Source of the DNA: Diogma glabrata
Taxonomy: Eukaryota; Arthropoda; Insecta; Diptera; Cylindrotomidae
Length of the DNA: 64,000 nucleotides
Direction: 5' to 3'
Assembly: GCA_963693315.1 (NCBI GenBank)
Contig: OY856188.1
Coordinates: 159,807,013-159,871,012 of the forward strand
A program made the position numbers and the translations under genes. The notes under the pieces were generated by a model. The model made no database searches. It worked only from the letters and a program-made list of their open reading frames with translations, and had not been told where the DNA came from. Below, piece by piece: positions 47,301 to 61,329 of this stretch. Within the stretch, counting starts at the first letter, position 1, and every line of letters starts with the position of its first letter.

Positions 47301-47920
47301 TACTCAAGAAATATCTTCCTAATAATTAAAATTTAAAAAAAAAACGACATTTAATCTGCAACAACTTGATATTTTCCAACTGTTCCTATACGTTTAAAAG
47401 AGTTGAAACTTGATAGAACCATATTCCATGTCCTATTTCATGTTCAATTACATTTCATGTCATCCAAATAATTAATTTAATGTGTTTCAAAAAAATTGGC
47501 TAAAAAACTAAATGAAAATCATTCTTTTGACACACTTACACACTTCTTTTGACACACTGATAATGCAATAATCAAGCTCCCAGTCTCACATATCAATGCC
47601 GACCATCAAGATTTCTCCACGTTCAATGTTACTCCTCATTATCACTTAAAATGAACGTTTTTCAAGTAAAAAATATGCAAATTTTCTTGTTTTGTCACAC
47701 TTAGCGGTACAGTTATCGAACACATCGTCAATTTAGCTCTTAAACTATTTTAAGAAACGAACATTTTTGAAATCGCTCCATCAGTTTTGTCTGTATAACG
47801 ACGGTTGTGACGACCGGCAGACAGGCGAACATTTTTTTGCTTTTTTAGAACTTAGTAGGACCTAAAATGTCGAGAAATAGCAAAAAGTGGGGGTAAGAAT
47901 TTCATTTTGACTCATGAATG
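44287..47920. mobile_element. Long foldback element (CATTCATGAGC family)
   Basis: The left arm (44311 to about 46125) and right arm (about 46978-47920, inverted) share the outer 330 bases and the inner ~170 bases that end ggctgaaatctc. The sequence AGCAGCGATGTATATC-like and cccctccatatttt are exact landmarks of the inner part. The left arm additionally carries ~140-bp tandem units (44683-45250, TTGTCAAGTGTGTCAAAA) and ~65-bp units (45350-45790, ggaatatttttagaatttt). The central ~850 bp is unique and holds no gene. A small hairpin, AGGTTTT-ga-AAAACCT, precedes the left end at 44287. No transposase is present, and the superfamily is unknown. Confidence 0.72.
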
Positions 47921-48930
47921 TTATATAGTTCGAAGTAAATACATAAACGGTTGAAATAAAAAAAACTCAAAATTGCTTGCAGTTTAAAATCGAAAACCTA
48001 TATAACAACTCATATATAAATCAATTATGTATAGTAGAATTTAAATTACTCTTGTCAAAAAACCTTTTTTCCAAACTTTGAGCTATGACTTTTTTGGAAA
48101 AACTTGAATAACTTAATTCCCTTTGTTTTAAGAAAAAAAAATTAATATTGGCGCAGTTTGCACAATATTCATGTTTTTTAACTTAAAAAAAGAGAATTGA
48201 ATTTTCTATAGGCTCCAAGAAATTAAAAATGGCAAATATGTATCTTAAAACAAGAGCTAAGCAAAAACAAAAACTATGCTAAGTGTATTATTGCCATTCG
48301 CTAAAATGAAAACATATGCGGCATCACTAACACGTGAACATGCTACGTATAATTGTCCATGGGTGAAGCAACTTTGGTTTAAATCAATACCAGCTCTCTT
48401 TAAAGTTCGACTTTGTGATTTATTGATAGTCATAGCGAAGCTAACATTAATGGGGAATTACAATCTTTTAAATTGATGGGATTATAGGTATTCTATCGTC
48501 GATTTAAAGATTCAAAAATAAATCAAAAATAATAACTACGCAATAAATTTAATCTTTTTGACGCTACAGTATTGATATATAGGAACAATAAGATTATACA
48601 TGATCAGATGACACTATTTATGCGTCAATGAGATGTAACACATACAATTCATTCTAATCCCTCTCCAAATAATATTACGATTTAAAACATTTAAAACAAA
48701 ATACAAATTTCTCTCTAAATAAATAAGCTAAATACATAAATACACATTCTAATTCCTCTATAAATAAAAAATCCTCATAAACAACAAATGAGAAAATCTT
48801 GCAAGTCAGGATTTAAAACATATACAACAATATACAAATTTGTCTCTATATATAAGAAAAACATACTCATATAACAAATTCGAAAATTTCGCAAGTAAAA
48901 ATTTAACAATTAAAGTCAAAAATAGTATAT

Positions 48931-49049
48931 TTTCCTACAAGAGATGAAAACATTGTTTTTTTCGTGAGTAAACATTTGTTCACGAGACGCGCTAGCGTCG
49001 AGTGAGACATGTTTTTCGAACGAAAAACGTTTTTATCTCGCGTAGGAAA
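48931..49049. repeat. Mini-palindrome A with GACGC-GCTA-GCGTC centre
   Basis: TTTCCTAC...GAGAT at the left pairs with ATCTCGCGTAGGAAA at the right. The arms also share gttttttcg/cgaaaaac and acgag/ctcgt. The centre at 48986-48999 is GACGC-GCTA-GCGTC. No coding sequence. Confidence 0.65.
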
Positions 49050-49294
49050 TGCAATTTTTTCTATGATAGTAATATATAATCGATATTTACTATAAATTAT
49101 AAAGTTAGAAATCGACAACAAAACATTCAAAATTCATTTTCTATTTTTTCATGGCTACGTTGTTTAAAATACTTTGCAAAATTATATGAAAAACCATAGC
49201 AACTTTAATTTGTTATTCTATTTCACTAGTGAGTTTACTTTTCGCATAGAAAAAAAACTTTCTCTCCAACGAATAATAGCTATTTATGTATTAA

Positions 49295-49394
49295 GGGCGC
49301 AAACTATGTCTTTTCCGCTTGAGAGTGAAATTCTTGCTCGAGGCGCTAGCCGAGAAAAACAATCACTCGAAAGCAAAAGAGATACTTTATGCCC
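49295..49394. repeat. Mini-palindrome B with GGC-GCTA-GCC centre
   Basis: GGGC, tcttttccGCTT and GAGTGA at the left are mirrored by TCACTC, AAGCaaaaga and GCCC at the right. The centre is CTCG-a-GGC-GCTA-GCC-GAG. It has the same GCTA loop as palindrome A but a different, still paired, stem. Confidence 0.62.
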
Positions 49395-50236
49395 GAATTG
49401 CATACAAGATTTTTTGTACGAGTAAGATTCTGCTTTATTTGCATAAATAAAAATACATATACTTCTTATTTACACAAAATAGTAAAACATTGTTTAAGAA
49501 GATTATTTTATCCAAGTAGTTTTTCGAAATAATAGTCATAATAATAACTTTAGGCATTGTTAATTCAATTTTGGGCATTGTTATTTCAATTTTGGCATTG
49601 TTATTTCAATAGGAAAAAAGGCTTTACAAACAATTTTTGAATCGAAAAAGTGCATTTTACGGTTTAGTCGCACAAATATACTTTTAAACAACAAAACAAT
49701 TTTAATCAATTAACAACCAAATTAAAATGTAATCCACATTTAGGCAAACTCTTACGAAAATCAAATTTGTTGCTATGAATTAAGTACCAGAGTTGCTCGA
49801 AATCAAAAATTCTACTATAAAAACTATAAAATCTATGAACAAAAGTAGTCTATTATACTTCTGACATTCCTTTCTTTATATATGTCCAGTTTCATCTAAA
49901 TCGATTCCTCCATTTCGATGCTTATCCCGAACAGACAGACAGATAGACACTCGAATTTTATTTATATAGATTGATAGTTTATTAAGCTCAAATCTATAAA
50001 TCAAAGTACTCGAAAGTCGAAATTTCAAAAGTTGATTGTATAAAGGTAACGGTACATTAATTTCATTAAACTTAACAAACAATTTTCGTTGAAAAAGATA
50101 TTAGTCTGTTCACGTGAAACTTTCCTTCTCCACATAAGTCATATTACTATAAAATCAGATAGCAGTTATGTTTAGCCACTTTACTTATATTAAAGTGGTT
50201 TAATGGGTTAAAATTTAAATATTTTTTTTTTTTGAA

Positions 50237-53200
50237 TAAAATGTGTTGTGTTAAGGGTTTACAATTAGTGTCACAATAACACATAAATACCTTTTAAGAC
50301 CTAGGTATTTAAAATATCTTTTAAGACCTAGGTCTAGACCTACAGCGCTATGGACCGTAGAGTCTGCGTGCCAGGACAAGTTTTGCCTCGTGCAACCTGT
50401 CCAACCCTTTCTAATCTATCTATCTATCTAGGTCTAGACCTAGGTCTCACAACAACTGGCGTTCTAAGGTCATGATGAACGCTTTTTTTAAACCTCTGCG
50501 GGTTGAAGTCACCTGAGACTAAGGATTCCGCCAAACTATTCCATTTGTATGCAGTTCGGACAAAGAAGTCTTTCTGCGATCTGCCAGTATGACAGCGTGG
50601 GATCTTGACCGTTTGACTGGTTACGGTAGCTAATTGGGGCATGATGCTGCTGATTTCATCTGAGCATTGTTGATGACGATATTTGTAAAAACCAACGAGG
50701 TCAGCAACAGTGCGACGATGTTGTAGGGAATCAAGTTTTGATGTCAAAGCTCGATCACCCACAATTCGCACAGCCCGCTTTTGAACAGACTCCAAGAGGG
50801 CCAAGATGGAAACAGAAGCAGCACCCCAAACTTGACAGCAGTACTCCATACAGGGACGAATATAGGACTTATAAACATGGAGCAATTGGTATGGAGTGAA
50901 AATTTTTTTGCATCTATTTAGGAGGCCGAGTTTTTTAGAGACGCTTTTTGCCATCGCCATTACATGATCGTTCCAGAGTAAGTCATTTGAAACTGTGACA
51001 CCCAATAAACGAATGCTTTTACATTTACCTATTGGTTCACCACACATACTGAATAAAATATTGTAATAAACTTCGTCCAGAATGGGTTAATTTAATTTAC
51101 TCATAAATAACCAATACATTCTGCATAAATATTTTCCACAAAGATGAATTAAAAGTTAACTCCTTTTAACTAATACAATTTGCATAAATTAATGTAAATT
51201 AAATTTGTTATACAAATGTTTACATTAATGAATTAAAAAGAGGTGTGGCCTATTCTTGATGTACGTACTACGTAATATTGATTTCTAGAAACTACAGTGA
51301 GTACCAGAAGATTCTGCTTATTTGTTTTTGGATATAAATAAGCGAACAAAATATCAGATAATCAGTTTTACTTTTGCAATTAAAAGTGTTTATAAATATT
51401 CGCAAGTATAAGGAATAATCGGTGGTTCTTGAGCCTGGGTACTAACAGTGAAAGAATTTGAACTTAGTGGAATAGTAAATACAGATTTTACGATTCCGAA
51501 TATTATTGATTCAAATTGTGGAAAAGCGGTGAAGTTTATCGTACATAAATTGGAGACCCTGGAATTTATTGTAATTAAAATCGGAAGTTGCTGTAATTGG
51601 TTGATAAATAAAGTTTGAGATTTTGTTAACTAGAGTTATCTGTCTTTTTACTGTCGTATTTGCTCAATAATCGAAAAGAACCAACGAAGAGTCGATGCAA
51701 TATCTTTGGGGCACTCGGTCTTTGATCTGGAAACAATCAACAGCTGTGTTTTGGTGGAGTTGACATTGACCAGGTTTTGGTCACCCCAAACGGCAATATT
51801 TTTTAGGTCTTTATTGACGTTTATGGCAGCGTCTCTCCGGGCGTGCTTTTTACCTTTTGAAGGAAGGGGCTCGAACGACTTGTGCAAAGTACTATCATCT
51901 GCAAAACTAGCTATTGAGCTGCTGGTGATTTCCAACAATTCGTTAATATAAATCTTTTGATTTAGGGTTGGGGTTGGGGACAATACTGAGCCTTGAGATA
52001 CACCAGCGTTAATTAGTTTAGCCTCAGAAGGAAATCCGTCTAAGGAGACCGAAATGTTTCGGTTGGTTAGAAACTTTTGAATCAGCTTCACAATATTGGG
52101 ATGAAAACCATACGCAACGAGCTTGTGGATCAAGTTGGCATGCCAGACTCGATCGAATGCCTTGGAGATGTTTAAAGTGATAACGTATATTTCACCACCT
52201 TTATCAAGTATGCTGTTCCAACAATGCGCTACATAGTTTAATAGATCGGTAGTTGATCTTTTGTTTCGAAAACCGTATTGGCTGTCGGCTATTAAATGAT
52301 TTACTTCCAGAAATTTTGAAATGTGTATTAATATAATGGTCATAGACTTCGGATAGGACCGATAGTAAAGCTATTGGCCTATAATTTGAGATATCGGATT
52401 TTGGTCCCTTTTTGGGGAGGGGCTGGACATTGGCCAACTTCCAGCACGAGGGAAATATACCAGATTTGTAGGATTGGTAGAATATTTTAGTCAAAGTTGG
52501 TGCAAGTTCTTTGGAAAAGGTTTTTAAAATGATGGGTGGAATATTGTCCATTCCTGAGGCTTTGTTGATGTTTAACCCCTTTAAAAGTTTGGCGACTATT
52601 TTGGGTTTGAAGTGAAGTTCATTCATATTAACTCCTGAAGACTGGATTTGGGGTATTTCTTTAGGAGATTCCAAAACAGTGGAGTTCAGAGCAAAGCGTT
52701 CAGCGAACAAGTTAGCTTTTCTTGCGGGATCATTGACGATTAAATCACCATCAATAATAGGGGGAATAGAAGATTTTGTACCAGAATTTAAAGAATTGAT
52801 GGCACTGTAGAAACTTTTGTCAGAAATAGACATAGACGTAAGTTTTGAGGCTTTCGCTCTGTCAATTTCAGACTTTTCGTTTGAGATAATCTGGTTAGAT
52901 ATCTTGTTGGCCTTTAGATATTGAGATCGATTAGTGGGAGTTTTGTTATGAATCCAAATATTAAATGATCTACGTTTGTTTCTAAGTGCCGTTTTGGTAG
53001 CTTTCGAATACAAGTATTTTTGTTTGGGTTTTACAATGGAAAAAGGGACGAATTTATTGATAGCAAATTGGATGGTTTCTGTAAAGTTTTGAGCAGAAAC
53101 ATTTACATTGTCAGTGTAAAAACAATGACGGTCGAAAGGGAAACTATGGAAAAAATTTTGAAGACCACTCTTATCCATTTTTGAGTAGTGAAATATTTTA

Positions 53201-53920
53201 CGGGGTTTGGGAGCCGTAGTTTTAAGTAAATCAGTTTTGATAACTGATGAGATTAAATAATGATCAGGGTGTCCAACACTACCTTTCGCGACATCGACAC
53301 TCGTAATATCTGGCATTGTAGTAAGATAGAGATCTAAAAGAAAACTATTATCACCGCCATTACGGGGAGTGACAGTTGGGCTTTTAACCATTTGGAATAG
53401 GCTCTGAGACGCGGCAAACATTTCTGCCAGCTTTCCACTATTGTCAACATCGTCGGTCGATTTGGAGAATTCCAACCATGATTTGTTTTGGACGTTGAAG
53501 TCACCGGTAACGATAACTTCACAATTAGGGGACTTTGATCTAATCTCGTCCACAATTTTTGTCAGTATATTAAAAAAGTTTGGGTTACGTTTGTTGAGGG
53601 ACCGGTATAAAGCTATTGTAAAAAAAGTCATTTCGGGAAGACAAATCTTTAAAACCATTGTATTGAAGCCGTCACCGTGTAGTTCAAAATTTGGAAAGCG
53701 CGTGTACGCAACACTCTCATGAATGAATGCGCATAAGCCCTGATGGAGTTTGAAAGCTGATTCGAGCCGATATTTGGAATTAAGCGATTCTATAAAGAGA
53801 AAATTTTTAGAAACTTGTGTTTCTGTAAGGAATAGAATGTTCGGTTTGTCATGCTCAAGATGATGTTGCACGTGGTCATGGTTAGCGTTCAATCCTCAGA
53901 CCCGTAGTCAGACCCGTAGA
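50237..53920 (-). pseudogene. CR1/Jockey-like non-LTR retrotransposon (APE + RT), broken
   Basis: On the minus strand the endonuclease begins near 53892 (GLNANHDHVQHHL, preceded by an in-frame stop). It has FLTETQV, VIVTGDFNVQNKSW and a final PDHYLI. RT follows: KASGMDNIPPIILK, FPSCWKLANVQPLPKKGPKS, then a frameshift near 52330, QYGFRNKRSTTDLL, LNISKAFDRVWHANL, GVSQGSVLSP, SFADDSTLHKSF. A ~650-bp insertion (51050-51696) interrupts it, and then SIRLLGVTVSNDLLWNDH, YIRPCMEYCCQVWGAASVSI, LDSLQHRRTVADLVGFYKYR and FFVRTAYKWNSLAESL run to 50424. The 3' UTR, with a TCTATC repeat (50410-50432), ends in an A tail at 50221-50236. Relatives are at 15846, 55935 and 4130. Confidence 0.87.
51050..51696. 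mobile_element. Insertion in the CR1-like RT, possible solo LTR
   Basis: The RT frame breaks after SKTECPKDI and resumes at MCGEPIGKCK. The 16.5-kb relative has only a few bases between these points, so about 650 bp was inserted. The insert starts TGAATAAAATATTG and ends GTCGATGCA. It contains a TATA-like ggatataaataag (51317) and an aataaag (51607), which is the layout of an LTR. Flanking ATAC/ATAT may be a damaged target duplication. No coding frame, and the identity is uncertain. Confidence 0.4.
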
Positions 53921-55265
53921 TCAACATTGATCATAATCGATCAACATCGACCCCTCCTGCGGGAAATCTTTCTACGCTATGCAAGAAGGAAAATTTTTAT
54001 GGTTAGTGTAAATTTAATTAAATTTGACATCATGCCCTCTACACTGAATTATTTTAGTCGATTTGCTTGTCAGAGTTGTTACGATCATCCATCAAAGTGT
54101 TCCTGTTTTTAACCTTATTATTTATAATTTATCATCAAACGAAATGTTAATTAGTTCCATTTAAGATTTTAAACTATAATTTAAAACAAAATCCTATCCA
54201 TTTAGCACTAATACTAGACTCCATTCGTTTTTTAAAGTACCGTCCTTGCAAATATATTATATTAAAAATATGTTAAAAAAAAAAATACTAATAATTAAAC
54301 ACTATCGGTTTTAAAATAGGTTAATTTACCTTTAAATTTATTAATCGAAAAATACAAACATGTTAGTTAAAATTTTGCTTCATTCAATAGTTCAAATTAT
54401 TTTCAATTTGTCCGTTGAATGGTGAGCATGTTTAAATATTCTTCGCATCTAAATAAATATTTGAATGATAGTTTTATTTTGATTGACATAATTAATACAT
54501 AAGAATTCTATGATTTTTTATGGACAATTTGTTCATATAGCTATAAACATCTTTACATTTTATAAGTGAACAAGTAATTAGTGTGATTAATATAATAAAA
54601 AAGTGTAAATTATTTTAGTGAAAAGATTTTGGTGTCTTTTAATTATAAAGTGAAAATAATAAACTGTTAGAACGATTTAAGATTTCAAAAAATCTAGCTA
54701 CTTTATAATATTTATTGAAGTAAGTTCTAACAATTATTAAAATAAAAACCTAATATATATTTATAAAACTTTGTTCTGTTAGGATATTAATAGTTTATAC
54801 GATTATGGTAAATCAGTTGAATGCAATTGCAATTGTCATATTAATTAAGTCATTGTTCAAATAAGGCTTTTAAATAATTAACCCACTTCAAGTGTTTGAG
54901 TTGACCCGTTGTTTTAGTTAAATGTCAAATCATTGTGCGAATTAACTTGAGCATAATTATAAATTAAACTTAATTAAAAACGGACGTTATGTTCATTAAT
55001 ATTATATGATACAAAAATTAATTACAGTCCTATATAGTCCTTTATTTGGTCCTGTATTTATTTTAATAAAAAGTGCTATGTAAAAGGCATAACAATATCT
55101 TCCTGCATAGAGGGATCAGTTTTTGTTACTTTGCAAATTTTTTTATTTTTGATCTACCGGTGTGATCACTAGAAACAGCAGTGAGATATCACTAGCTTGT
55201 TAACCCAGGGATGCAGGTGGATGAACTGTATTCAGTTTACGGTAGTACCCTCTATTTTGTGATAT
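53921..55265. other. AT-rich spacer
   Basis: Short duplications (cagacccgtag twice at 53897-53920, gatcaacat words at 53920-53950) mark the retrotransposon edge. Beyond that there is no recognisable gene or repeat. Confidence 0.5.
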
Positions 55266-55269
55266 TCCT

Positions 55270-55462
55270 TGATGATGCCTCGCTGTTGCTTACCTGAAGA
55301 AAAGAGCTTTTATAGAACTCTATATCTGGGGATTAATCATCGAGAAAGACAGGATATCGAGAAAGATTTCGGATATATTAGAGATCTCGACTTCGTCTCG
55401 ATCTCAAAACGTATATCCTCAATCGGTAAAACACTCTTACTGCCCTTACTACTTAAATAATT
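55270..55462 (-). repeat. Inverted copy of the GAGATCGAGACGAAGTC repeat
   Basis: Reverse-complemented, 55330-55462 aligns with 4785-4905: ggcagtaaga, GTGTTTTACCGAT, GAGATCGAGACGAAGTCGAG and tatatccgaaatc. It is a dispersed, unclassified repeat. Confidence 0.7.
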
Positions 55463-55755
55463 ACTACAGGCGATTATTTTACGGGCGATAAAGTAGAAGA
55501 ACGTTTGATATAGCAACAGGTTTTTATTTTATCCTTACTCGGTAAGTTGAAGTACAATTTTCCGGCGGTGAAATGTGTTTTACAATTCAGGTGTGCCTAA
55601 AAATAACTTTTTGCTATATTATTTAATTTGTTTTATTTTAACGATCCTTATAAAACATATTTTCATAAAACAGGCAAAAGATAGAGCAACTGAGTTGTTA
55701 AACCGAAGCAAAATAATACAAATAACAACATTACCAAAACTATATGAAAATATCT

Positions 55756-55910
55756 AAATGAATGTAGCATTCATAGTAGCACACACACTGAAAAAAATTT
55801 AAATGAATGTAGTATTCATAGTAGCACACATATGGCATATGGTGGTATTTTATAGATCACGGATTTTATAGATAACCACGGATTTTATAGATCATACGAT
55901 TTATTGTTTA
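55756..55910. repeat. Short direct repeats
   Basis: AAATGAATGTAGYATTCATA plus gtagcacaca occurs at 55756 and 55799, followed by three copies of cggattttatagat (55858-55895). The unit GAATG-tag-CATTC is itself palindromic. Confidence 0.7.
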
Positions 55911-55934
55911 GTAGTTCATTAAAAAAAACAAACA

Positions 55935-56046
55935 AAATTTGCGTCTATCAACACCTTAGAACCCATGTTGATGTGGTACCTTAATTTTAAAAAGATTTTA
56001 TATGTTGTTGTGACAAATATTGTAATTCCTACAACACACAGTGAAA
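55935..56046 (+). pseudogene. 3'-terminal scrap of the CR1-like family
   Basis: Sequence from atcaacaccttagaaccc to gttgttgtgacaaatattgt and ccyacaacacac matches the 3' UTR of the element at 15846-17236 (17110-17210). Only the last ~110 bases are present, a typical 5'-truncated insertion. Confidence 0.65.
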
Positions 56047-56700
56047 AATCGTTAGTTCACGCATGGTCGTTCTATAAAATATAGGTTAGGGTTTACAAAA
56101 ATTTTCGTTTGCAATTATTAACGAACCAAATTATTTAGCACATTTTGGTACTCAGATTTTAACGAACAAATGTATTCAATCACAATTTTTTTATGATTTC
56201 GACAAACGGTTGTTCGTTTGACAACCACAGAAAATTCATAAACGCTTGTACGAATGACGAGCCATTGCTGAAACGATTGAACTTTTTTTTAAAAACAAAC
56301 GGGAATCCTGACCTGAATCCTGAATGTCTTATTCTATCACAAATATTTTTCAAAAAAATTGAAGGGCGTAATCTTTACACGCTGTTGAAGTAAAACTTCT
56401 TTGGCTACGGTGGCAGGTATTACTAAAAATATTAAATATAAAATAAATATGTCATATTGACATATAATTTCTTGATAATATAATTTACAAGAATGCGCAA
56501 AAACAAGCCATATTTACATAATGTTTTACAAAGTCTTACAACGTATTAACAATTAAATTTCACGATGAATACATGTCCGTCCACTTGATGCAACAACAAG
56601 ATTTGGTACAACAAATGATGAAGTTTTTCAAGAAATTTAGCAAATTTTCAAAGTGTAGTTTATGTTTCTCACTTTAGTTATCATAAACATCTAATTACTT
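56047..56700. other. Spacer with an unrecognised 66-codon frame
   Basis: A plus-strand frame at 56193-56393 is open and not low-complexity, but I recognise no domain. Nothing else is evident. Confidence 0.35.
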
Positions 56701-56701
56701 C

Positions 56702-59065
<2,364 letters not shown>

Positions 59066-59070
59066 TTCAA

Positions 59071-60528
59071 TTATGATAATTGTATTGAACGATTGTATTG
59101 AAAGTAATTATTATCTATGATGCAAGCATCAAACATTTCTAAGAAATCCGTTTGGGTAATATTTGAAGAAACGTCTATTTCAGACCACCTTTCAATAATA
59201 GCTTCTCTGGCTACTTCAACCGGTATGTTGGTAAATAAGGAAATAACATCAAACGAAACCAAAATCTCGTCATCTTTGAGAGTCACCTTATCTAAAATAT
59301 CTTTTAATGTTATGGAATTTTTTATATTGAACTGGCTATTGGCAGTGAGTGGTTTAAGAATGTTACAACATAACTTTGAGAGATTATAAGCGGGAGAATT
59401 GATTGTTGATACAATGGGACGGAACGGAATATTAGGTTTGTGTATTTTTGGATGAGCATATGCTCGCGGTGCAATCGGACTGATAACTTTAAGAGAAATT
59501 CTTTGTGACCTATTAATTATGTTTTTGTTGAACAATTTATCAATGAGTTTATTAATTTTGTTAGTTACCTTCTTTGTGGGATCATTATCTAATGGTTTAT
59601 ATGTGTTAATGTCCATCAGTAAGTTGTTCATTTTTTGTGTATAATAGTCTTTGTCTAGTAAGACCGTTTTATTACCTTTGTCACTTTTAGTTATATAGAT
59701 ATTCGGGTTGTTTTTAATAAATTTCACGAGATTATTTTTGGCGTTTAAAAGGAATTTTTCTGTTCTTGGTATCTTATTATTCTTTTTCAAAAATTGAGTA
59801 ATAAGATTAGTTGAATGGGACCTCATCGTCGAGGTAAGTTCGGGGTCTTCATATTGGTTTAAAATGTTTTCAATTTCCGAGAGGAAATCTAACACCGGAG
59901 TAGATGTTCTTTTTGAGGGGAGATTGAAATTGGGACCAAAGCTCAATAAAATTTCACAGTGCTTGGGAATAACTGTATTCGTTAGATTAATTACACAAGA
60001 TGGATCATACTGGAAATTTAATTGATTTTGTTTAGAATTGAGAGCTACGAATTTGCTTTCAAGAGTCTTATTATGTGTATATTGTATTTTTTGTAATTCT
60101 TTATTTTGCGTGTTTATAATTAGAGAGTAAAAATAAGGGTTAAATATTTCTTTTAGTTTGGCATCAATATCTCTTACCTGTACATCTAGATATCTTAATC
60201 TATGTTCGCATATCTTAATTTCTAAATTTAACATTTTTTTGAAAAAGGCTTTCTTCATGCGTTTGATATTTTCAGCGTATGGATGTTCTTGCTGTTCTAA
60301 AGATTTAAAACAATTTCCCTTATGTATTATAAAACTTGGTGTTACATTATCTTGTTTGCATCTTCTTAAAAATTGTTTACGTTCCACAGTCACTACTCTT
60401 TTATTAGTGGAAACAAAATATTCTTTGGCTGTTGTTAAAGCAAAATTATTATGAGTAGCCTCGATGTTGATAAATAATTGGTGGATGTGATCAACCATTT
60501 TTAATCTGTGTATTATGCCGCTACACAA
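59071..60528 (-). pseudogene. Penelope-like element, N-terminal half of the RT protein
   Basis: 485 codons start at the methionine at 60528. After a ~270-residue N-terminal region come the Penelope-like motifs IYITKSDKGNKTVLLDKDYY, APRAYAHPKIHKPNIPFRPI, NSPAYNLSKLCCNIL and LVSFDVISLFTNIPV (RT catalytic motif A). The frame then runs to ACIIDNNYFQYN and stops where the foldback repeat (56702-59065) begins. The YVDD box and endonuclease are not here; they lie at 61330-62418, upstream on the same strand. This half therefore belongs to the downstream unit of a partial tandem. Confidence 0.88.
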
Positions 60529-60543
60529 TTGTACTTTTTTAAT

Positions 60544-61258
60544 GTCGTAACTAATAGTCTATTTTTTTATGATCAAAATTTTTTCTAATAATTTGTAAAT
60601 TTGAACTCTTACAAATCTTGCGGCTTGTTTAAAGACTATTTTCTGTATTTTTTTGTTGTCTTTTTTTATTAAAACATCAAACAAATTTTTTTAATATTGC
60701 TTATATTTCGGCCTTGCGGGCCATCTTCATGAGCTATAATAATTAAAACAATTGTTTAAGAAAAATTAAACCAAATTATGCACACCAAATCGAAAAAACT
60801 CAATGTGCAAACACAAAAACCTTTTCTATATCTTACCTAACTATTTGTCTAATTTTTATAAAAATAGTAACAATACTTGTTCTGGATATATACACAAAAT
60901 TAAACTAATATAAAAAAAACACTAATTTTTACATTACAAACTATTTGTATAACCATAAAAAACTACATATATAACTTTCACAAGTAAAAAATTTTTTTAA
61001 CATTAACACTAATTATTTATATAAAAACAATTGATTAAAATATTTATAAAATTTAACTTTAGATCGTAGAGTACATCGGATCGAGTCTAGCATTACGTTT
61101 TAATAATATATAACTTTTTTTTAAACAATTGGCAAATCTAAAGTTGAAAAAAACCTGTCGTTCAAAAAGAAGAAGATTGACCTATTTAGAAGAAACGGAT
61201 TTTTTTCCCTAAAGTAAAAAAAACTTAAATAATATAATTTTGGTAAAAGATATTCATG
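60544..61258 (-). repeat. Penelope-like terminal repeat (pLTR), left copy
   Basis: About 715 bases between the end of the GIY-YIG frame and the start of the N-terminal frame, reading on the minus strand. It is repeated inverted at 62400-63120 with few differences. It contains the hammerhead-like segment at 60693-60733. In Penelope-like elements such repeats separate tandem units and supply the promoter. Confidence 0.8.
60693..60733 (-). ncRNA. Hammerhead-like motif in left pLTR
   Basis: The minus strand reads AUGAAGA, then UGGCC-CGCAA-GGCC as stem II, GAAA, and UAU-AAGCA-AUA-UU as stem III plus UH. Everything matches a minimal hammerhead except the first core base (A where C is invariant). 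Hammerhead motifs are established components of Penelope-like terminal repeats. Here activity is doubtful. Confidence 0.5.
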
Positions 61259-61329
61259 CCAGTTACTATGATTTAAAAATGTATTTGTCTTTATTAAAGT
61301 TACAGAACAAATTGCGGGAGTAAAAATTA

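Larger units (their letters stand above)
47921..50220. other. AT-rich spacer containing two related mini-palindromes
   Basis: No convincing gene is seen; the frames at 48276 and 49174 are not recognisable. The two palindromic units (48931-49049 and 49295-49394) are listed separately. Repeated ttgggcattgttatttcaat words lie at 49553-49610. Confidence 0.5.
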
